Assembly: GCA_023053575.1 (NCBI GenBank)
Contig: JAKZAP010000001.1
Location: 22,524,533-22,588,532, forward strand
Length of the DNA stretch: 64,000 nucleotides
Direction: 5' to 3'
Origin: Branchinecta lynchi
Taxonomy: Eukaryota > Arthropoda > Branchiopoda > Anostraca > Branchinectidae
Shown here piece after piece: positions 1 through 8,005 of this stretch (the stretch's first letter is position 1; each line of letters opens with the position of its first letter). Made by a program: the position numbers and the translations under genes. A model generated the notes under the pieces. The model was not told where the DNA came from, ran no database searches, and saw nothing but the letters and a program-made list of their open reading frames with translations.

Positions 1-183
1 GAAAGAATCAAAAAATTCTACATGGGGGTATTCAGGTAGATTACAATACGCAACCCAGTGAGTTCCAGGCATTCCGAGTTTATCATAATTAATGACACCG
101 CATTCCGAATCGTTTATATGTTTGGGTAGCGTATCTAAAGAGAAAACACCTCGAAACTGTGGTATACTCCCTAATGCATCCAT
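1..183 (-). CDS. Polinton/adintovirus adenain-like cysteine protease, C-terminal part cut by window edge
   Basis: The minus-strand frame reads through the window edge and contains FRGVFSLDTLP, then ECGVINYD, GTHWVAYC and a terminal FFDSF. This is the arrangement of the adenovirus-type (C5) maturation protease of Polintons, in which the His of GTHW is catalytic and the acidic residue lies near FDSF. The catalytic Cys would lie further left, outside the window. In related elements the enzyme cleaves capsid and core precursors during virion maturation. The nearest ATG is at 183-181, but the frame stays open upstream (GPLTNFDI precedes it), so the true start may overlap the end of the preceding core-protein gene. 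The family assignment rests on these motifs; I could not check the missing third. Confidence 0.85.
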   Translation of the reverse strand, partial: MDALGSIPQFRGVFSLDTLPKHINDSECGVINYDKLGMPGTHWVAYCNLPEYPHVEFFDSF

Positions 184-206
184 AATATCAAAATTAGTTA
201 GAGGTC

Positions 207-776
207 CTACTTTACTTTTGCTTCTTTTTTGATGTCCCCGTTTTTTGACTTCCTAGACCTTCCACGTACCCCATGACCGACAACTTTTTGTGTTCCAGGG
301 AGTGTAAGCGCTCCACCTATGTTGACATCATCGTTTTTTTCCTTCCTAGGCCTTCCACGTACACCATTACCGGTAACTTTTTGTGTTCCAGGAAGTTTTA
401 GCGCACCACCTGTGTTGGTCATTTTATCCATAATTTTCTTACCAGCGAATGTACCCAAAGCAGCAGCACCACTTGTTAAAGCTGCCTTACCAAGGGTAAT
501 TGCTAGCGGTATTAAAAATGGAAGTAATCCACCCTTTTGAATCGCTTCTTTCATCTGTTTGTATGATACATCAATATCACAGCCCTTATTATTCATTTTA
601 CATGTTTCAATTTTATCAATTTGTCGTTTACTTAAAAGTAACTTGACTGGTTCTCGTTCATTTTGTCTACTATGACTAACACGTATCTGACATTTTTGTT
701 TAGCATCAAAGCATTTCTTCAGCTTTCCTTTCTGAAGCTTTGACAAATAAACTGTATACTCCATTGTTTCAACCAT
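207..776 (-). CDS. PX/minor core-like protein with hydrophobic segment and two AT-hook-like repeats
   Basis: This 189-aa basic protein has a charged N-terminal half, a Gly/Ala/Leu-rich hydrophobic segment at about residues 81-117 (starting GGLLPFLIPLAITLGKAA), and two tandem C-terminal repeats of about 26 aa. Each repeat begins GGAL.LPGTQKV and ends in GVRGRPRK or GVRGRSRK. The RGRP core is the AT-hook signature for minor-groove binding. Small basic proteins with a Gly-rich hydrophobic stretch sit next to the protease in adintoviruses and Polintons and are compared with adenovirus core proteins (PX/pVI region). A role in packaging DNA or lysing membranes inside a virion is inference. The gene follows the fibre-like gene by 30 bp and precedes the protease. 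Confidence 0.75.
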   Translation of the reverse strand: MVETMEYTVYLSKLQKGKLKKCFDAKQKCQIRVSHSRQNEREPVKLLLSKRQIDKIETCKMNNKGCDIDVSYKQMKEAIQKGGLLPFLIPLAITLGKAALTSGAAALGTFAGKKIMDKMTNTGGALKLPGTQKVTGNGVRGRPRKEKNDDVNIGGALTLPGTQKVVGHGVRGRSRKSKNGDIKKEAKVK

Positions 777-804
777 TTATTAGGGAATAAATTTATGTTA
801 TAAA
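777..804 (-). promoter_or_regulatory. Start-adjacent promoter-like motif of the core-protein gene
   Basis: Read on the minus strand, a TTTTATAA stretch lies about 24 nt before the start codon, followed by TTCCCTAATAAATGG with the ATG as the gene start. The same layout is found before most genes of this element, which supports a shared promoter/initiator. The function is inferred. Confidence 0.5.
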
Positions 805-806
805 AT

Positions 807-1430
807 TTATTTACCAGCCATCATTTTTTCTATTCTGGTAACGAATGGTTTGTCAACAGGTTTTAGCTCTACCTCTAGAAGCCTTTTTAAAATATTTACT
901 ACTGCTCTTTCAATATTATCGATACGAGTTTTTTGACCAGCAATCTTTCCTTCAATTATACCGTTATGGGTGTGTTGCCCAAGAAGCTTTTTGTCATAAT
1001 CTAAAAGATTCATAGTTAACGTTGCTAAATTAACAGCATCATTTTTGTTTCTAGGGTTTTGAACATTTGTTATCAATTTGTTCTCAGCATCAATTTCTTT
1101 CTCATTAACTCGAATTATTTCTTTTACAAATAACCCTTTATCATTAATCCTTACCAATAAATTTTTAGGAGAATCATGTACCGCAGTTAATCTGTTGATA
1201 TCTTCGCTAAAATACTGATTTATCCCCACTTGTTGTGCGGTAATTTCTTCTTTAAATTGATTCAGAATAATAGTCATGGATCTGAAACTAATAGCGTCCT
1301 GGTCAGCTTTCGCATCCCCTAACATAATAATTCTCTTATCTCGTAGGTTAATATTACCGTTGTCATCAGTAACTCTCTTTTCATTCGATTCGTTACTAAC
1401 CTTTTTTCCAACACTACCAAATTTATTCAT
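807..1430 (-). CDS. Fibre-like coiled protein of the Polinton
   Basis: A 207-aa protein with no enzymatic motif. It carries two diverged copies of a motif of the type (K/R)xIxxxxxPxxxxDAVxxxxL: one at about residues 32-51 (KRIIMLGDAKADQDAISFRS) and one at about 118-140 (LITNVQNPRNKNDAVNLATL). This 'NxxDPxxxxDAVNxxxL' pattern is typical of trimeric fibre and spike stalks in phages and large DNA viruses. The C-terminal third (KTRIDNIERAVVNILKRLLE) has a heptad-like hydrophobic spacing. I infer a trimeric fibre or capsid-associated stalk. A non-structural coiled-coil protein is the alternative. The gene lies between the ATPase and the core-protein gene on the same strand with short gaps. Confidence 0.6.
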   Translation of the reverse strand: MNKFGSVGKKVSNESNEKRVTDDNGNINLRDKRIIMLGDAKADQDAISFRSMTIILNQFKEEITAQQVGINQYFSEDINRLTAVHDSPKNLLVRINDKGLFVKEIIRVNEKEIDAENKLITNVQNPRNKNDAVNLATLTMNLLDYDKKLLGQHTHNGIIEGKIAGQKTRIDNIERAVVNILKRLLEVELKPVDKPFVTRIEKMMAGK

Positions 1431-1462
1431 TTATTATAGAAATAAATTATCCGGTAAATTTT
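1431..1462 (-). promoter_or_regulatory. Start-adjacent promoter-like motif of the fibre-like gene
   Basis: On the minus strand the start is in GGATAATTTATTTCTATAATAAATGAA. It shares the AATAAATG junction and the AT-rich box with the other genes of the element, and it overlaps the last codons of the ATPase gene. Confidence 0.4.
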
Positions 1463-2124
1463 TCAAAGTTTTTCCTGTACTTAAGGGTTTTATCTTTTAT
1501 TTTTAAATCTATGAAGAAAAAACCGTAGCCCTTGGTTGCAGTCTCGAATTGTTTGAGAAATTTTTCATTGTCTATGCTGGATACATGGCTTTGTCTTATT
1601 AATTTTACTTCTTTTGGATTAGAACACTGAAAGAATGCAAAATAATTGCACTGGAGCCTTACCACCTTTGGCGTTTTATGATAGCTTTGAGACAAGTAAA
1701 TAATTGAGGCATTTTTCTTTCTTCCTCTTATGAATAAATCTTCTATTTTCTTCTGGTCTTTTTCAGTGACAAAATCATCAAAGATAATCAAATTTTGGTA
1801 TTCAGGGTCTAAGTCGTCAACATCGACAATATCATCAAGATTGTTACTTACTGTTAAGACTTTCGATTTGCACTGTGACTCCAAAGTGGTTAAATTGGTT
1901 ATAAGGTCTTGATATTTATCTTCTTCAAGATCTTTAGCATACAAGTATATTCGGTTGAAACAAAGATATTCATAAATTAAATTCAAAAGAAGGTTAGTTT
2001 TCCCTGTTCCAGAACTACCACAAATTAAGAGTCTAAATGGCCACTGAGGTGCAAGGTCGTGCTTATTCTGATAAGTGTTCTTTTCGCTAAAATCATACAC
2101 TTTGATTGGTGCCTTTTCATTCAT
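1447..2124 (-). CDS. Packaging ATPase (A32/FtsK-HerA-like)
   Basis: This 225-aa protein has a P-loop GSSGTGKT at about residues 36-43 and a Walker B LIIFDDF at about 112-118. A later SIIYLSQSYHKTP segment carries the Ser/Gln typical of the sensor region. Size and motif layout match the genome-packaging ATPase of Polintons and adintoviruses, related to poxvirus A32 and the FtsK-HerA superfamily. It is expected to pump the element's DNA into preformed capsids using ATP. The frame is intact. It lies downstream of the polymerase on the same strand, separated by the 21-bp repeat array. The start chosen is the ATG within CCTAAATAAATG. Confidence 0.88.
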   Translation of the reverse strand: MNEKAPIKVYDFSEKNTYQNKHDLAPQWPFRLLICGSSGTGKTNLLLNLIYEYLCFNRIYLYAKDLEEDKYQDLITNLTTLESQCKSKVLTVSNNLDDIVDVDDLDPEYQNLIIFDDFVTEKDQKKIEDLFIRGRKKNASIIYLSQSYHKTPKVVRLQCNYFAFFQCSNPKEVKLIRQSHVSSIDNEKFLKQFETATKGYGFFFIDLKIKDKTLKYRKNFEKFTG

Positions 2125-2160
2125 TTATTTAGGAAGAATTTTTCATTATAAGATTTACTT
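2125..2160 (-). promoter_or_regulatory. Start-adjacent promoter-like motif of the ATPase gene
   Basis: The minus strand reads TCTTATAATGAAAAATTC, then TTCCTAAATAAATG. A TATAAT-like box lies about 25 nt upstream and a C/T-rich TAAATG-type junction includes the start codon. Confidence 0.45.
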
Positions 2161-2167
2161 GAGTATT

Positions 2168-2458
2168 TTAAGTATATACTTGGATTTATTAAGTAGGTAC
2201 TTGAATTTTTTAAGTAGGTACTTGAATTTTTTAAGTAGGTACTTGAAGTTTTGAAGTAGGGACTTGAAGTTTTTAAGTAGGTACTTGAATTTTTGAAGTA
2301 GGTACTTGAATTTTTTAAGTAGGTACTTGAATTTTTTAAGTAGGTACTTGAATTTTTTAAGTAGGTACTTGAAGTTTTTAAGTAGGTACTTGAAGTTTTG
2401 AAGTAGGTACTTGAAGTTTTGAAGTAGGTACTTGAATTTTTTAAGTAGGTACTTGAAT
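2168..2458. repeat. Tandem array of about 14 palindromic 21-bp units
   Basis: The unit is TTTTTTAAGTAGGTACTTGAA with small changes (TTT/GAA variants, one GGAC in place of GTAC, and a diverged first copy AAGTATATACTT). The core AAGTA-GG-TACTT is an inverted repeat with a 2-nt loop, so every unit can form a short hairpin or be bound by a dimer. The last copy abuts the polymerase stop codon. The array fills the whole gap between polymerase and ATPase. There are no unique spacers, so it is not CRISPR-like. Confidence 0.95.
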
Positions 2459-5400
2459 TTAATGTTTATAACCTAAAGGTAAAGTGTGTATTTTATCGCT
2501 TGTTACTATCCTTTTATCATCCTTAGGATCTAACGCTTTTTTATTCTGTTCTTCTAGAAACATATTGTGCTTGTATGATCTTAAGTTATACTGGGTTATA
2601 GAAAGGTTTTCCGTTTTACCAAACAGTACATCCTTATAGTTTTGAATCGTAATTTTATCTTTAACTATATTGGTTTTTATTCCTTTCAGTTTTTTGCTAG
2701 CTTTTGAAGGGTCTTGGTTGTCCTTTAAATAAGCATATACCTTTGATCGTAATCCAACAAACTCTGTCATAACCTGTCCACCTAATTCATCTTTCATCAT
2801 TCCTATCACTTTCTTATTTACACTAGGAAACCCATATGGATTATCTTTCGCATAATCAGATGTATCGAACCTCTCATTCAAATCTTGTTTGATATCTTCA
2901 TAGAAATCTTCGGTTCGAATGTCGTATATGAAAGAATCAGTGTCCATATAACACAAATCAATTTTATCTCCATATTTAGGCTTCATATAATCATAATGGA
3001 ATTCATACATCAATAACTTGGATAGTTCTAATACAGCAAAGCCGATGTACATTGGTTTGTCTAATTTTATCTTTTCCTTTGACATTCTTGCTACTGAAAA
3101 GTTTTCACTGAATATTATTTCAGATTTAAAGTTGGGTTTCTTTATTATTTTTTCTCTTGTTGTATCATCCGTTATTATTTCCATATCCGCTCGCTTCCTT
3201 ACGTTTTCCATAGTTTTTCCAAAGCAAGCATTATTCATAAGCTTAAAGAAATCCTTTTCAAAATCATTTGTACCTTTAGTTCTAAGTGCTGTGTTGTGGT
3301 CTATATATCCGTTTAAGTAAGCACTTTCAGTGAATCCTAGTATTCTGTGTACTCTTTTCAATATCAAACCTTTTTGTAAATAGAATTCTAGGTTCCTGTG
3401 GTGAACTACATAGTTAGTTTTATCTAATACTGTGGTACATAGCTTACCGTTAAAGTGTTCGGGTGCTAATGGTAAATCCTTGTGTAATTCGTGTAGTTCT
3501 TTTGGATATTCTAAGTCTACCTCATATATAGCACCCACATCTTGTCTCACCGACTTAATCGTAATCACCGACTTGATATGACTTTTCAGATGGTTGTAAT
3601 ACTCGATTGATTCATATTCATTCCTTTCTTTCAAATCATCCGGTATGGAAATGAATTGGAAATCATTCGCGGGTAAATTCTGCGACATCGCCCACCCATA
3701 TAAATTATTTTTATCCAAATACACTAAATAATTAGATGGCTTATTCTTATTATAATCACTTGTATATTTATTATTTGCTTTTGCGTATCTTTTTATACAT
3801 TGGGATACACCACCTCTTATTCCTTTTTCTATAAAGGTATACATGTCTTCCTTTGAGAATAACGGCAAGTCTACTTTCGAATGCTTTAGGAAAGCATCCC
3901 ATGTTAGTCCTGGAGCTGAGAAGTAATGAAGTGGATCCAGATCATAATTATGTATACACACATTTCTGAAATTCTCCACAACGTCTGATAGAATTAACAC
4001 ATCACTTTTTAGGTACAACTTGGTATAATCAAGTAATGTTTCACAGTTAAATTGCTTCCATATAGATACCGCTCTTTTATAATCACTTTTGTCAATACCT
4101 TTCCCCGTCAACCTAGAATAAAAGCTTTCTATTGGTGGTAAGTTTGTACAATTCATTTTATCGAAACTATCCACGAATTCATAGGGATACACACCTTTTT
4201 TAATTATTTCTTTGAATTCATCGTCATTTTTGAAGCTGTTAGATGTGTACTTGAAATTCTGTCTTAGATGATTACAAGGTACTTTGCAATCACATGTTGC
4301 TAAATTTGCTGATAGTTTGTCTAAAGATGAAGCCATAAATCTAATTGAATCTATAAACCGCATCTCATATTTTATTTCCGTATCCGTCTTTCTTATACTT
4401 ATTGATTTCGAGAATGAGATGAAACTTTCTGCACTTTCAAAAATTCCGTTATCAGGTATCAATTCTCTAACAAATAAATGAGAGTCATATTTTGATAAAT
4501 TATGCATTACTACCGGGATATGCCTAGGAATCCTGTATTTCATATTACATTCAGCATGAGCAAATCCCCTATCTTCTCCTGTCATGTGGTCGTGATCAAA
4601 GTGAGGATTTTCAGTAATTTCAGTTGTACAGATGTGACAAGTCTTATTAGTTAGTTTATTCCATTTATTCACAATTTCTGCATTGGTATAAGTATGGTTT
4701 CTTTGTCTGCTTTCATATTTGTTTGCAATTTCTGTGGATACTTTTGTAACGGTTTTAACAAAATGTTTTGCAGCGTCTTCACCGAAATAATCGTAGTATT
4801 TGTTCTGGTTTGTATCAAAGGAACAGCATACCTGAAATCCGTAAGCAAATGGCTTCTGTTTGGCCACTTTTATTGTTTTCTTCCCGTTTACTTGATTGTA
4901 CTCTTCGTTATAAGACTCAAAGTCGGCTATTATGCAATAAGGTACTTTCATTTGTTTTGCAATATTTTTATATTGTATACTTGAACCTTCAGGAGGCATT
5001 ATAATATCAGGATCTTCGCAATTATTTTTACTTTCATGTTTTTCAAAGCATTCTTCCTTCTTAAAATGCCTTCCGCAATAAGTGCAGAGGTATGTCTTTG
5101 TTTTCTTTTTAGATATTTGAGGACCAACTAATCTGCTCAGATCCTTTACCAGTACATAATGATTATCGAAATATAATAAATTAATAACATGTTTAGCTGT
5201 TTTGCCATTGATTGTACTTTTTAGTATATGACTTCTGATAATTTTCTCTTTTTCAATTTGAAATAAACAAATCTTAATGTTGTATCTATTTTCAAATTTG
5301 TGTATATCTTTAGTATCCATTGGGAAGTTGGTAACCCCTTCGAAATCAAATTGGTTCTCATATTGCTTATATTTCGAAAGTCTCTCAGCGTTGTCCTTGG

Positions 5401-6535
5401 TTGGGTATAAATGTGCTAAGATGGACCAAAGAAAGCATTTTTGATCTAAATTTTTTATATTTATGCACGCTTTTTTATTTTTTACGAAATCTGGCAGTAT
5501 TTTAAACGTTCCTCCCATGTAAGATTCTATTCGTGTCATCCTATAATCAATTCCTTCATACCGACTAAATTGTAGCCCAGATCGAGGGGTATTACTTAAA
5601 GAACTCAGTCTCTTGTTATTATCATCCAAATGATTATGAGTAAGAATGCTATTTTTATTTAAAATCCAAGAAGTACTGTTGTAATATACTACTACTTCTT
5701 CATCATTCTCCTGTCGATGGAAAATAACCCGAGTTACAAACTGAACTCTATATTGATTTATTTCGTTCATTCGCCGCTGTATATCTGCGAAAGTAAAAGC
5801 AATAAGAGTATGCTCGTCAACTCCATTACCTTGAACTGAAACGTTTACAGTGAATATATTCTCACTTTCGCTAAAAATAGTAGGCTGCTGTTCTTCTTCA
5901 GTTCTAAATAAATGATCAGGAATTAATTTTTCTACTTGGATTTTTTTCTTATTTATGAAGAGAGTTGATAAACCAATTGGTTTCTGTCTACTGTTGTCAC
6001 GTCTTTCTGTTTGATCTCTTATGATATCTCTATTTTTCTGTACGGAATCTTTATGTTTGGTAATAATATTATTATAGTATTCTCCAACTCTTTTTAGTAC
6101 TTCTTCTCGGTTTCCGCGAGTTGATAGGTTCTTGTTTTTCAGAAATTTCTTTAATTCGCTTGTCTCTTTTTCTTTGTTATCATTGTATTCTTGTTTTAGT
6201 TTTGTAATGGTGATATTATTTTCTTTTATCTCATCTTCCAGAATGGTTCGTAATCTCGGTTCTGGTTTGTAGTCGGATGGTCTGTTCTTATTATGAGTTC
6301 TTTCGTTTCTGCGTTCAATTTTAATTTTATCTTCAGCTATCAAAATATACTTATTAAGATGGTTTATTATATTATTTGTTATTTCATGTTTCTTAGCTCC
6401 ATTTGTTTTGATTTTATTAATTTTCGCATAAGTCCGCAGTTCATTATATGTGTATAGCGATAATCTTTGTATAACCGCTTTGTTGTTTGATATAACCTTT
6501 TTACAAAGCTGAATAACCTCTGCAGTATTCATCAT
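2459..6535 (-). CDS. Protein-primed family-B DNA polymerase of a Polinton
   Basis: The intact 1358-aa frame carries all expected motifs. Exo I is at IADFE (D538/E540), Exo II at HNLSKYDSHL (about 678-687) and Exo III at YLKSD (841-845). Polymerase motif A is DKNNLYGWAM (941-950), motif B is KLMNNACFGKTMEN (about 1098-1111) and motif C is YMDTDS (D1198, D1200). N-terminal additions are two SAP-like stretches (about 28-60 and 128-150, the second KNLSTRGNREEVLKRV), a conserved segment with Cys367 and His459, and a C2HC finger (C484, C487, H500, C506). An endonuclease-VII-like zinc insertion (CHIC at 633-636, HFDHDH at 645-650, AECN at 661-664) lies between Exo I and Exo II. It replicates the element by protein priming from terminal inverted repeats (family knowledge). 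The start is the first of two Met codons in CCCCTATTAAATGATG. Confidence 0.95.
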   Translation of the reverse strand: MMNTAEVIQLCKKVISNNKAVIQRLSLYTYNELRTYAKINKIKTNGAKKHEITNNIINHLNKYILIAEDKIKIERRNERTHNKNRPSDYKPEPRLRTILEDEIKENNITITKLKQEYNDNKEKETSELKKFLKNKNLSTRGNREEVLKRVGEYYNNIITKHKDSVQKNRDIIRDQTERRDNSRQKPIGLSTLFINKKKIQVEKLIPDHLFRTEEEQQPTIFSESENIFTVNVSVQGNGVDEHTLIAFTFADIQRRMNEINQYRVQFVTRVIFHRQENDEEVVVYYNSTSWILNKNSILTHNHLDDNNKRLSSLSNTPRSGLQFSRYEGIDYRMTRIESYMGGTFKILPDFVKNKKACINIKNLDQKCFLWSILAHLYPTKDNAERLSKYKQYENQFDFEGVTNFPMDTKDIHKFENRYNIKICLFQIEKEKIIRSHILKSTINGKTAKHVINLLYFDNHYVLVKDLSRLVGPQISKKKTKTYLCTYCGRHFKKEECFEKHESKNNCEDPDIIMPPEGSSIQYKNIAKQMKVPYCIIADFESYNEEYNQVNGKKTIKVAKQKPFAYGFQVCCSFDTNQNKYYDYFGEDAAKHFVKTVTKVSTEIANKYESRQRNHTYTNAEIVNKWNKLTNKTCHICTTEITENPHFDHDHMTGEDRGFAHAECNMKYRIPRHIPVVMHNLSKYDSHLFVRELIPDNGIFESAESFISFSKSISIRKTDTEIKYEMRFIDSIRFMASSLDKLSANLATCDCKVPCNHLRQNFKYTSNSFKNDDEFKEIIKKGVYPYEFVDSFDKMNCTNLPPIESFYSRLTGKGIDKSDYKRAVSIWKQFNCETLLDYTKLYLKSDVLILSDVVENFRNVCIHNYDLDPLHYFSAPGLTWDAFLKHSKVDLPLFSKEDMYTFIEKGIRGGVSQCIKRYAKANNKYTSDYNKNKPSNYLVYLDKNNLYGWAMSQNLPANDFQFISIPDDLKERNEYESIEYYNHLKSHIKSVITIKSVRQDVGAIYEVDLEYPKELHELHKDLPLAPEHFNGKLCTTVLDKTNYVVHHRNLEFYLQKGLILKRVHRILGFTESAYLNGYIDHNTALRTKGTNDFEKDFFKLMNNACFGKTMENVRKRADMEIITDDTTREKIIKKPNFKSEIIFSENFSVARMSKEKIKLDKPMYIGFAVLELSKLLMYEFHYDYMKPKYGDKIDLCYMDTDSFIYDIRTEDFYEDIKQDLNERFDTSDYAKDNPYGFPSVNKKVIGMMKDELGGQVMTEFVGLRSKVYAYLKDNQDPSKASKKLKGIKTNIVKDKITIQNYKDVLFGKTENLSITQYNLRSYKHNMFLEEQNKKALDPKDDKRIVTSDKIHTLPLGYKH

Positions 6536-6572
6536 TTAATAGGGGAACATTTTTATTAATAAATTTCCCAGT
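6536..6572 (-). promoter_or_regulatory. Start-adjacent promoter-like motif of the polymerase gene
   Basis: The minus strand reads AAATTTATTAATAAAAATG, then TTCCCCTATTAAATG at the start codon. It has the same C-rich TAAATG junction and AT box as the other genes of the element. Confidence 0.5.
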
Positions 6573-6684
6573 CTGCGTTTTCTCAACCGTAAAGAAAAGC
6601 ACTGGTTTTCCAAATCCTTTACTATGTATTTTCCGACGCCCTTATGGGTTTCGCACATGCTTTACTACTCTTTATTTTGTTAGA

Positions 6685-6717
6685 AATATTTTTCGAAACA
6701 ATTTTATTATATTATAA
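6685..6717 (+). promoter_or_regulatory. AT-rich start-proximal region of the 139-aa gene
   Basis: The sequence TTTTCGAAACAATTTTATT, followed by ATATTATAAATGG, places a TATAA/TAAATG-type junction at the start codon. It lacks the C-run seen before other genes of the element, so this may be a different expression class. The rest of the divergent gap 6573-6684 shows no clear motif. Confidence 0.35.
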
Positions 6718-7137
6718 ATGGAAGAATTAGAAAAGAAAATGTATGTTTACCGTCGCAGTTACAAGTACTACAATCGTATAAGTAATAGCTTACTTGTATC
6801 CAAATTCCTCTTTTCAGCAGCAGGAATGTCTGCGTTTCTAGTGCTACCGCTAGCTTCTTTAAGTTTGGGTGCTGTTATCATCGAAATAATTGAAAAGCAA
6901 TTAAGCATTGCTGATAGAAAAGCAGAATTTAGGACTATTTATGATTTTTATACTGAGTTGTTGTCAATGCTAAAATGCGGACAGTTAACAATTGAGGAGG
7001 TAATTCAGAGAGAAACAGAGATGCGTAAAACCTTTCGATTTTTTCCTCGCGAAAAATACATGAAACAAGTCCGTCTGAATGGCTATAAATATTGCAAGAA
7101 TACATCAATAGTTCAGAAGAATGTTCCACCAGTGTGA
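6718..7137 (+). CDS. Small membrane protein of the Polinton, function unknown
   Basis: A 139-aa protein transcribed away from the polymerase. Residues about 24-60 form a long hydrophobic region (LLVSKFLFSAAGMSAFLVL onward to GAVIIEIIE) that could be two short membrane helices forming a hairpin. The flanks are charged: the N-terminus has MEELEKKMYVYRRSYKYY and the C-terminal half is amphipathic and basic. No catalytic motif is visible. Small hydrophobic proteins of this kind are common in Polintons and adintoviruses, but I do not recognise a named family. The open frame, an ATG in TAAATG context and its place between polymerase and the next gene support it as real. Confidence 0.6.
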   Translation: MEELEKKMYVYRRSYKYYNRISNSLLVSKFLFSAAGMSAFLVLPLASLSLGAVIIEIIEKQLSIADRKAEFRTIYDFYTELLSMLKCGQLTIEEVIQRETEMRKTFRFFPREKYMKQVRLNGYKYCKNTSIVQKNVPPV

Positions 7138-7228
7138 CTCTTCACACATAACCACCACCTAGCAACAAAATCTAGCTTATAACTCAATCAATGAAACACC
7201 AATTTATTGAGAAAACTTAATTCAACAT

Positions 7229-8005
7229 TTATAGACTCAGATTATCAAAATCAATCAACACTTCATCGGATAAGAAAACTTGCGCAGGATGCTCCTTGAG
7301 TAATGAAGACAATATCTCATCCTCTTGGATCGCTTTGCGAATAGCTTTTTCATTTTCGACGATGCAATAGTACCCTTTCCCACAGAAAGCTATTCCAGAA
7401 TATTCGCGGACTAATCCATACAACTGAAGATATCTTCTTATTGTTGATTTGCTTTCTCCATATTTCTTAAATCGTTCTTCAAGAAAACACTTGTATAGAT
7501 TCTCAGGGTTGTCATTGAACAGTTTTTGCATGTACACATACACTTCACCTTTTTTCGCTTTTAGTAACACTGATAAATAATCCAAATACACCTCCACTTT
7601 ATTTAAATCAATAATTAAACGTTCTGCTTGTTCCAAACTGACTCCACATATTTTGCTGCTCAGCACCTTCTTGATGCTTACGTCCACTTTGAAGTTTCCA
7701 AACCTTCGCGAAGCATGTAAATTCGCTTTAATATCGGCTAAAAACTGCACGCTCTTCTCTTTTTTCTTGTCAACAGAGGAACACGCTGTCGTACGGTCTT
7801 CACCTTCGACTTCATCTGAGGCTGTGACTACCTTACTCCACAGCGAAAGGAATGTTTCTTGCTCCGATTTCTCCAGTTTGAACAACCCATTCATATACTT
7901 TTTCGGAATGGTTGCTGTTTTCTTCTGAATACCTTCGCTGTTCATCTGAAAATAAAAATCTTTTAACGACCTTGATGATTCCTTTACAGAATTTTTGAAG
8001 ACCAT
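7229..8005 (-). CDS. Unrecognised 258-aa Polinton protein
   Basis: An intact frame that I do not recognise. It is mainly predicted helical and charged, without a signal peptide, membrane segment or zinc motif. A central region (LEQAERLIIDLNKVEVYLDY) and a following stretch resembling a small helix-turn-helix (KKYGESKSTIRRYLQLYGLV, about residues 185-205) could suggest a DNA-binding regulator, but this is only a visual impression. It faces the 139-aa gene tail-to-tail across 91 bp. Its first codons fall inside a tandem duplication that extends upstream (7985-8185), and its start lacks the TAAATG-type motif of its neighbours (AATCAAATGG). It may therefore be expressed differently, for example from the heat-shock-element-like region further upstream. 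Confidence 0.55.
   Translation of the reverse strand: MVFKNSVKESSRSLKDFYFQMNSEGIQKKTATIPKKYMNGLFKLEKSEQETFLSLWSKVVTASDEVEGEDRTTACSSVDKKKEKSVQFLADIKANLHASRRFGNFKVDVSIKKVLSSKICGVSLEQAERLIIDLNKVEVYLDYLSVLLKAKKGEVYVYMQKLFNDNPENLYKCFLEERFKKYGESKSTIRRYLQLYGLVREYSGIAFCGKGYYCIVENEKAIRKAIQEDEILSSLLKEHPAQVFLSDEVLIDFDNLSL

Noticed and set aside
2168..2458. CRISPR-like regular repeat array
   Set aside because: The units are contiguous 21-bp tandem copies without unique spacers, in an animal genome.
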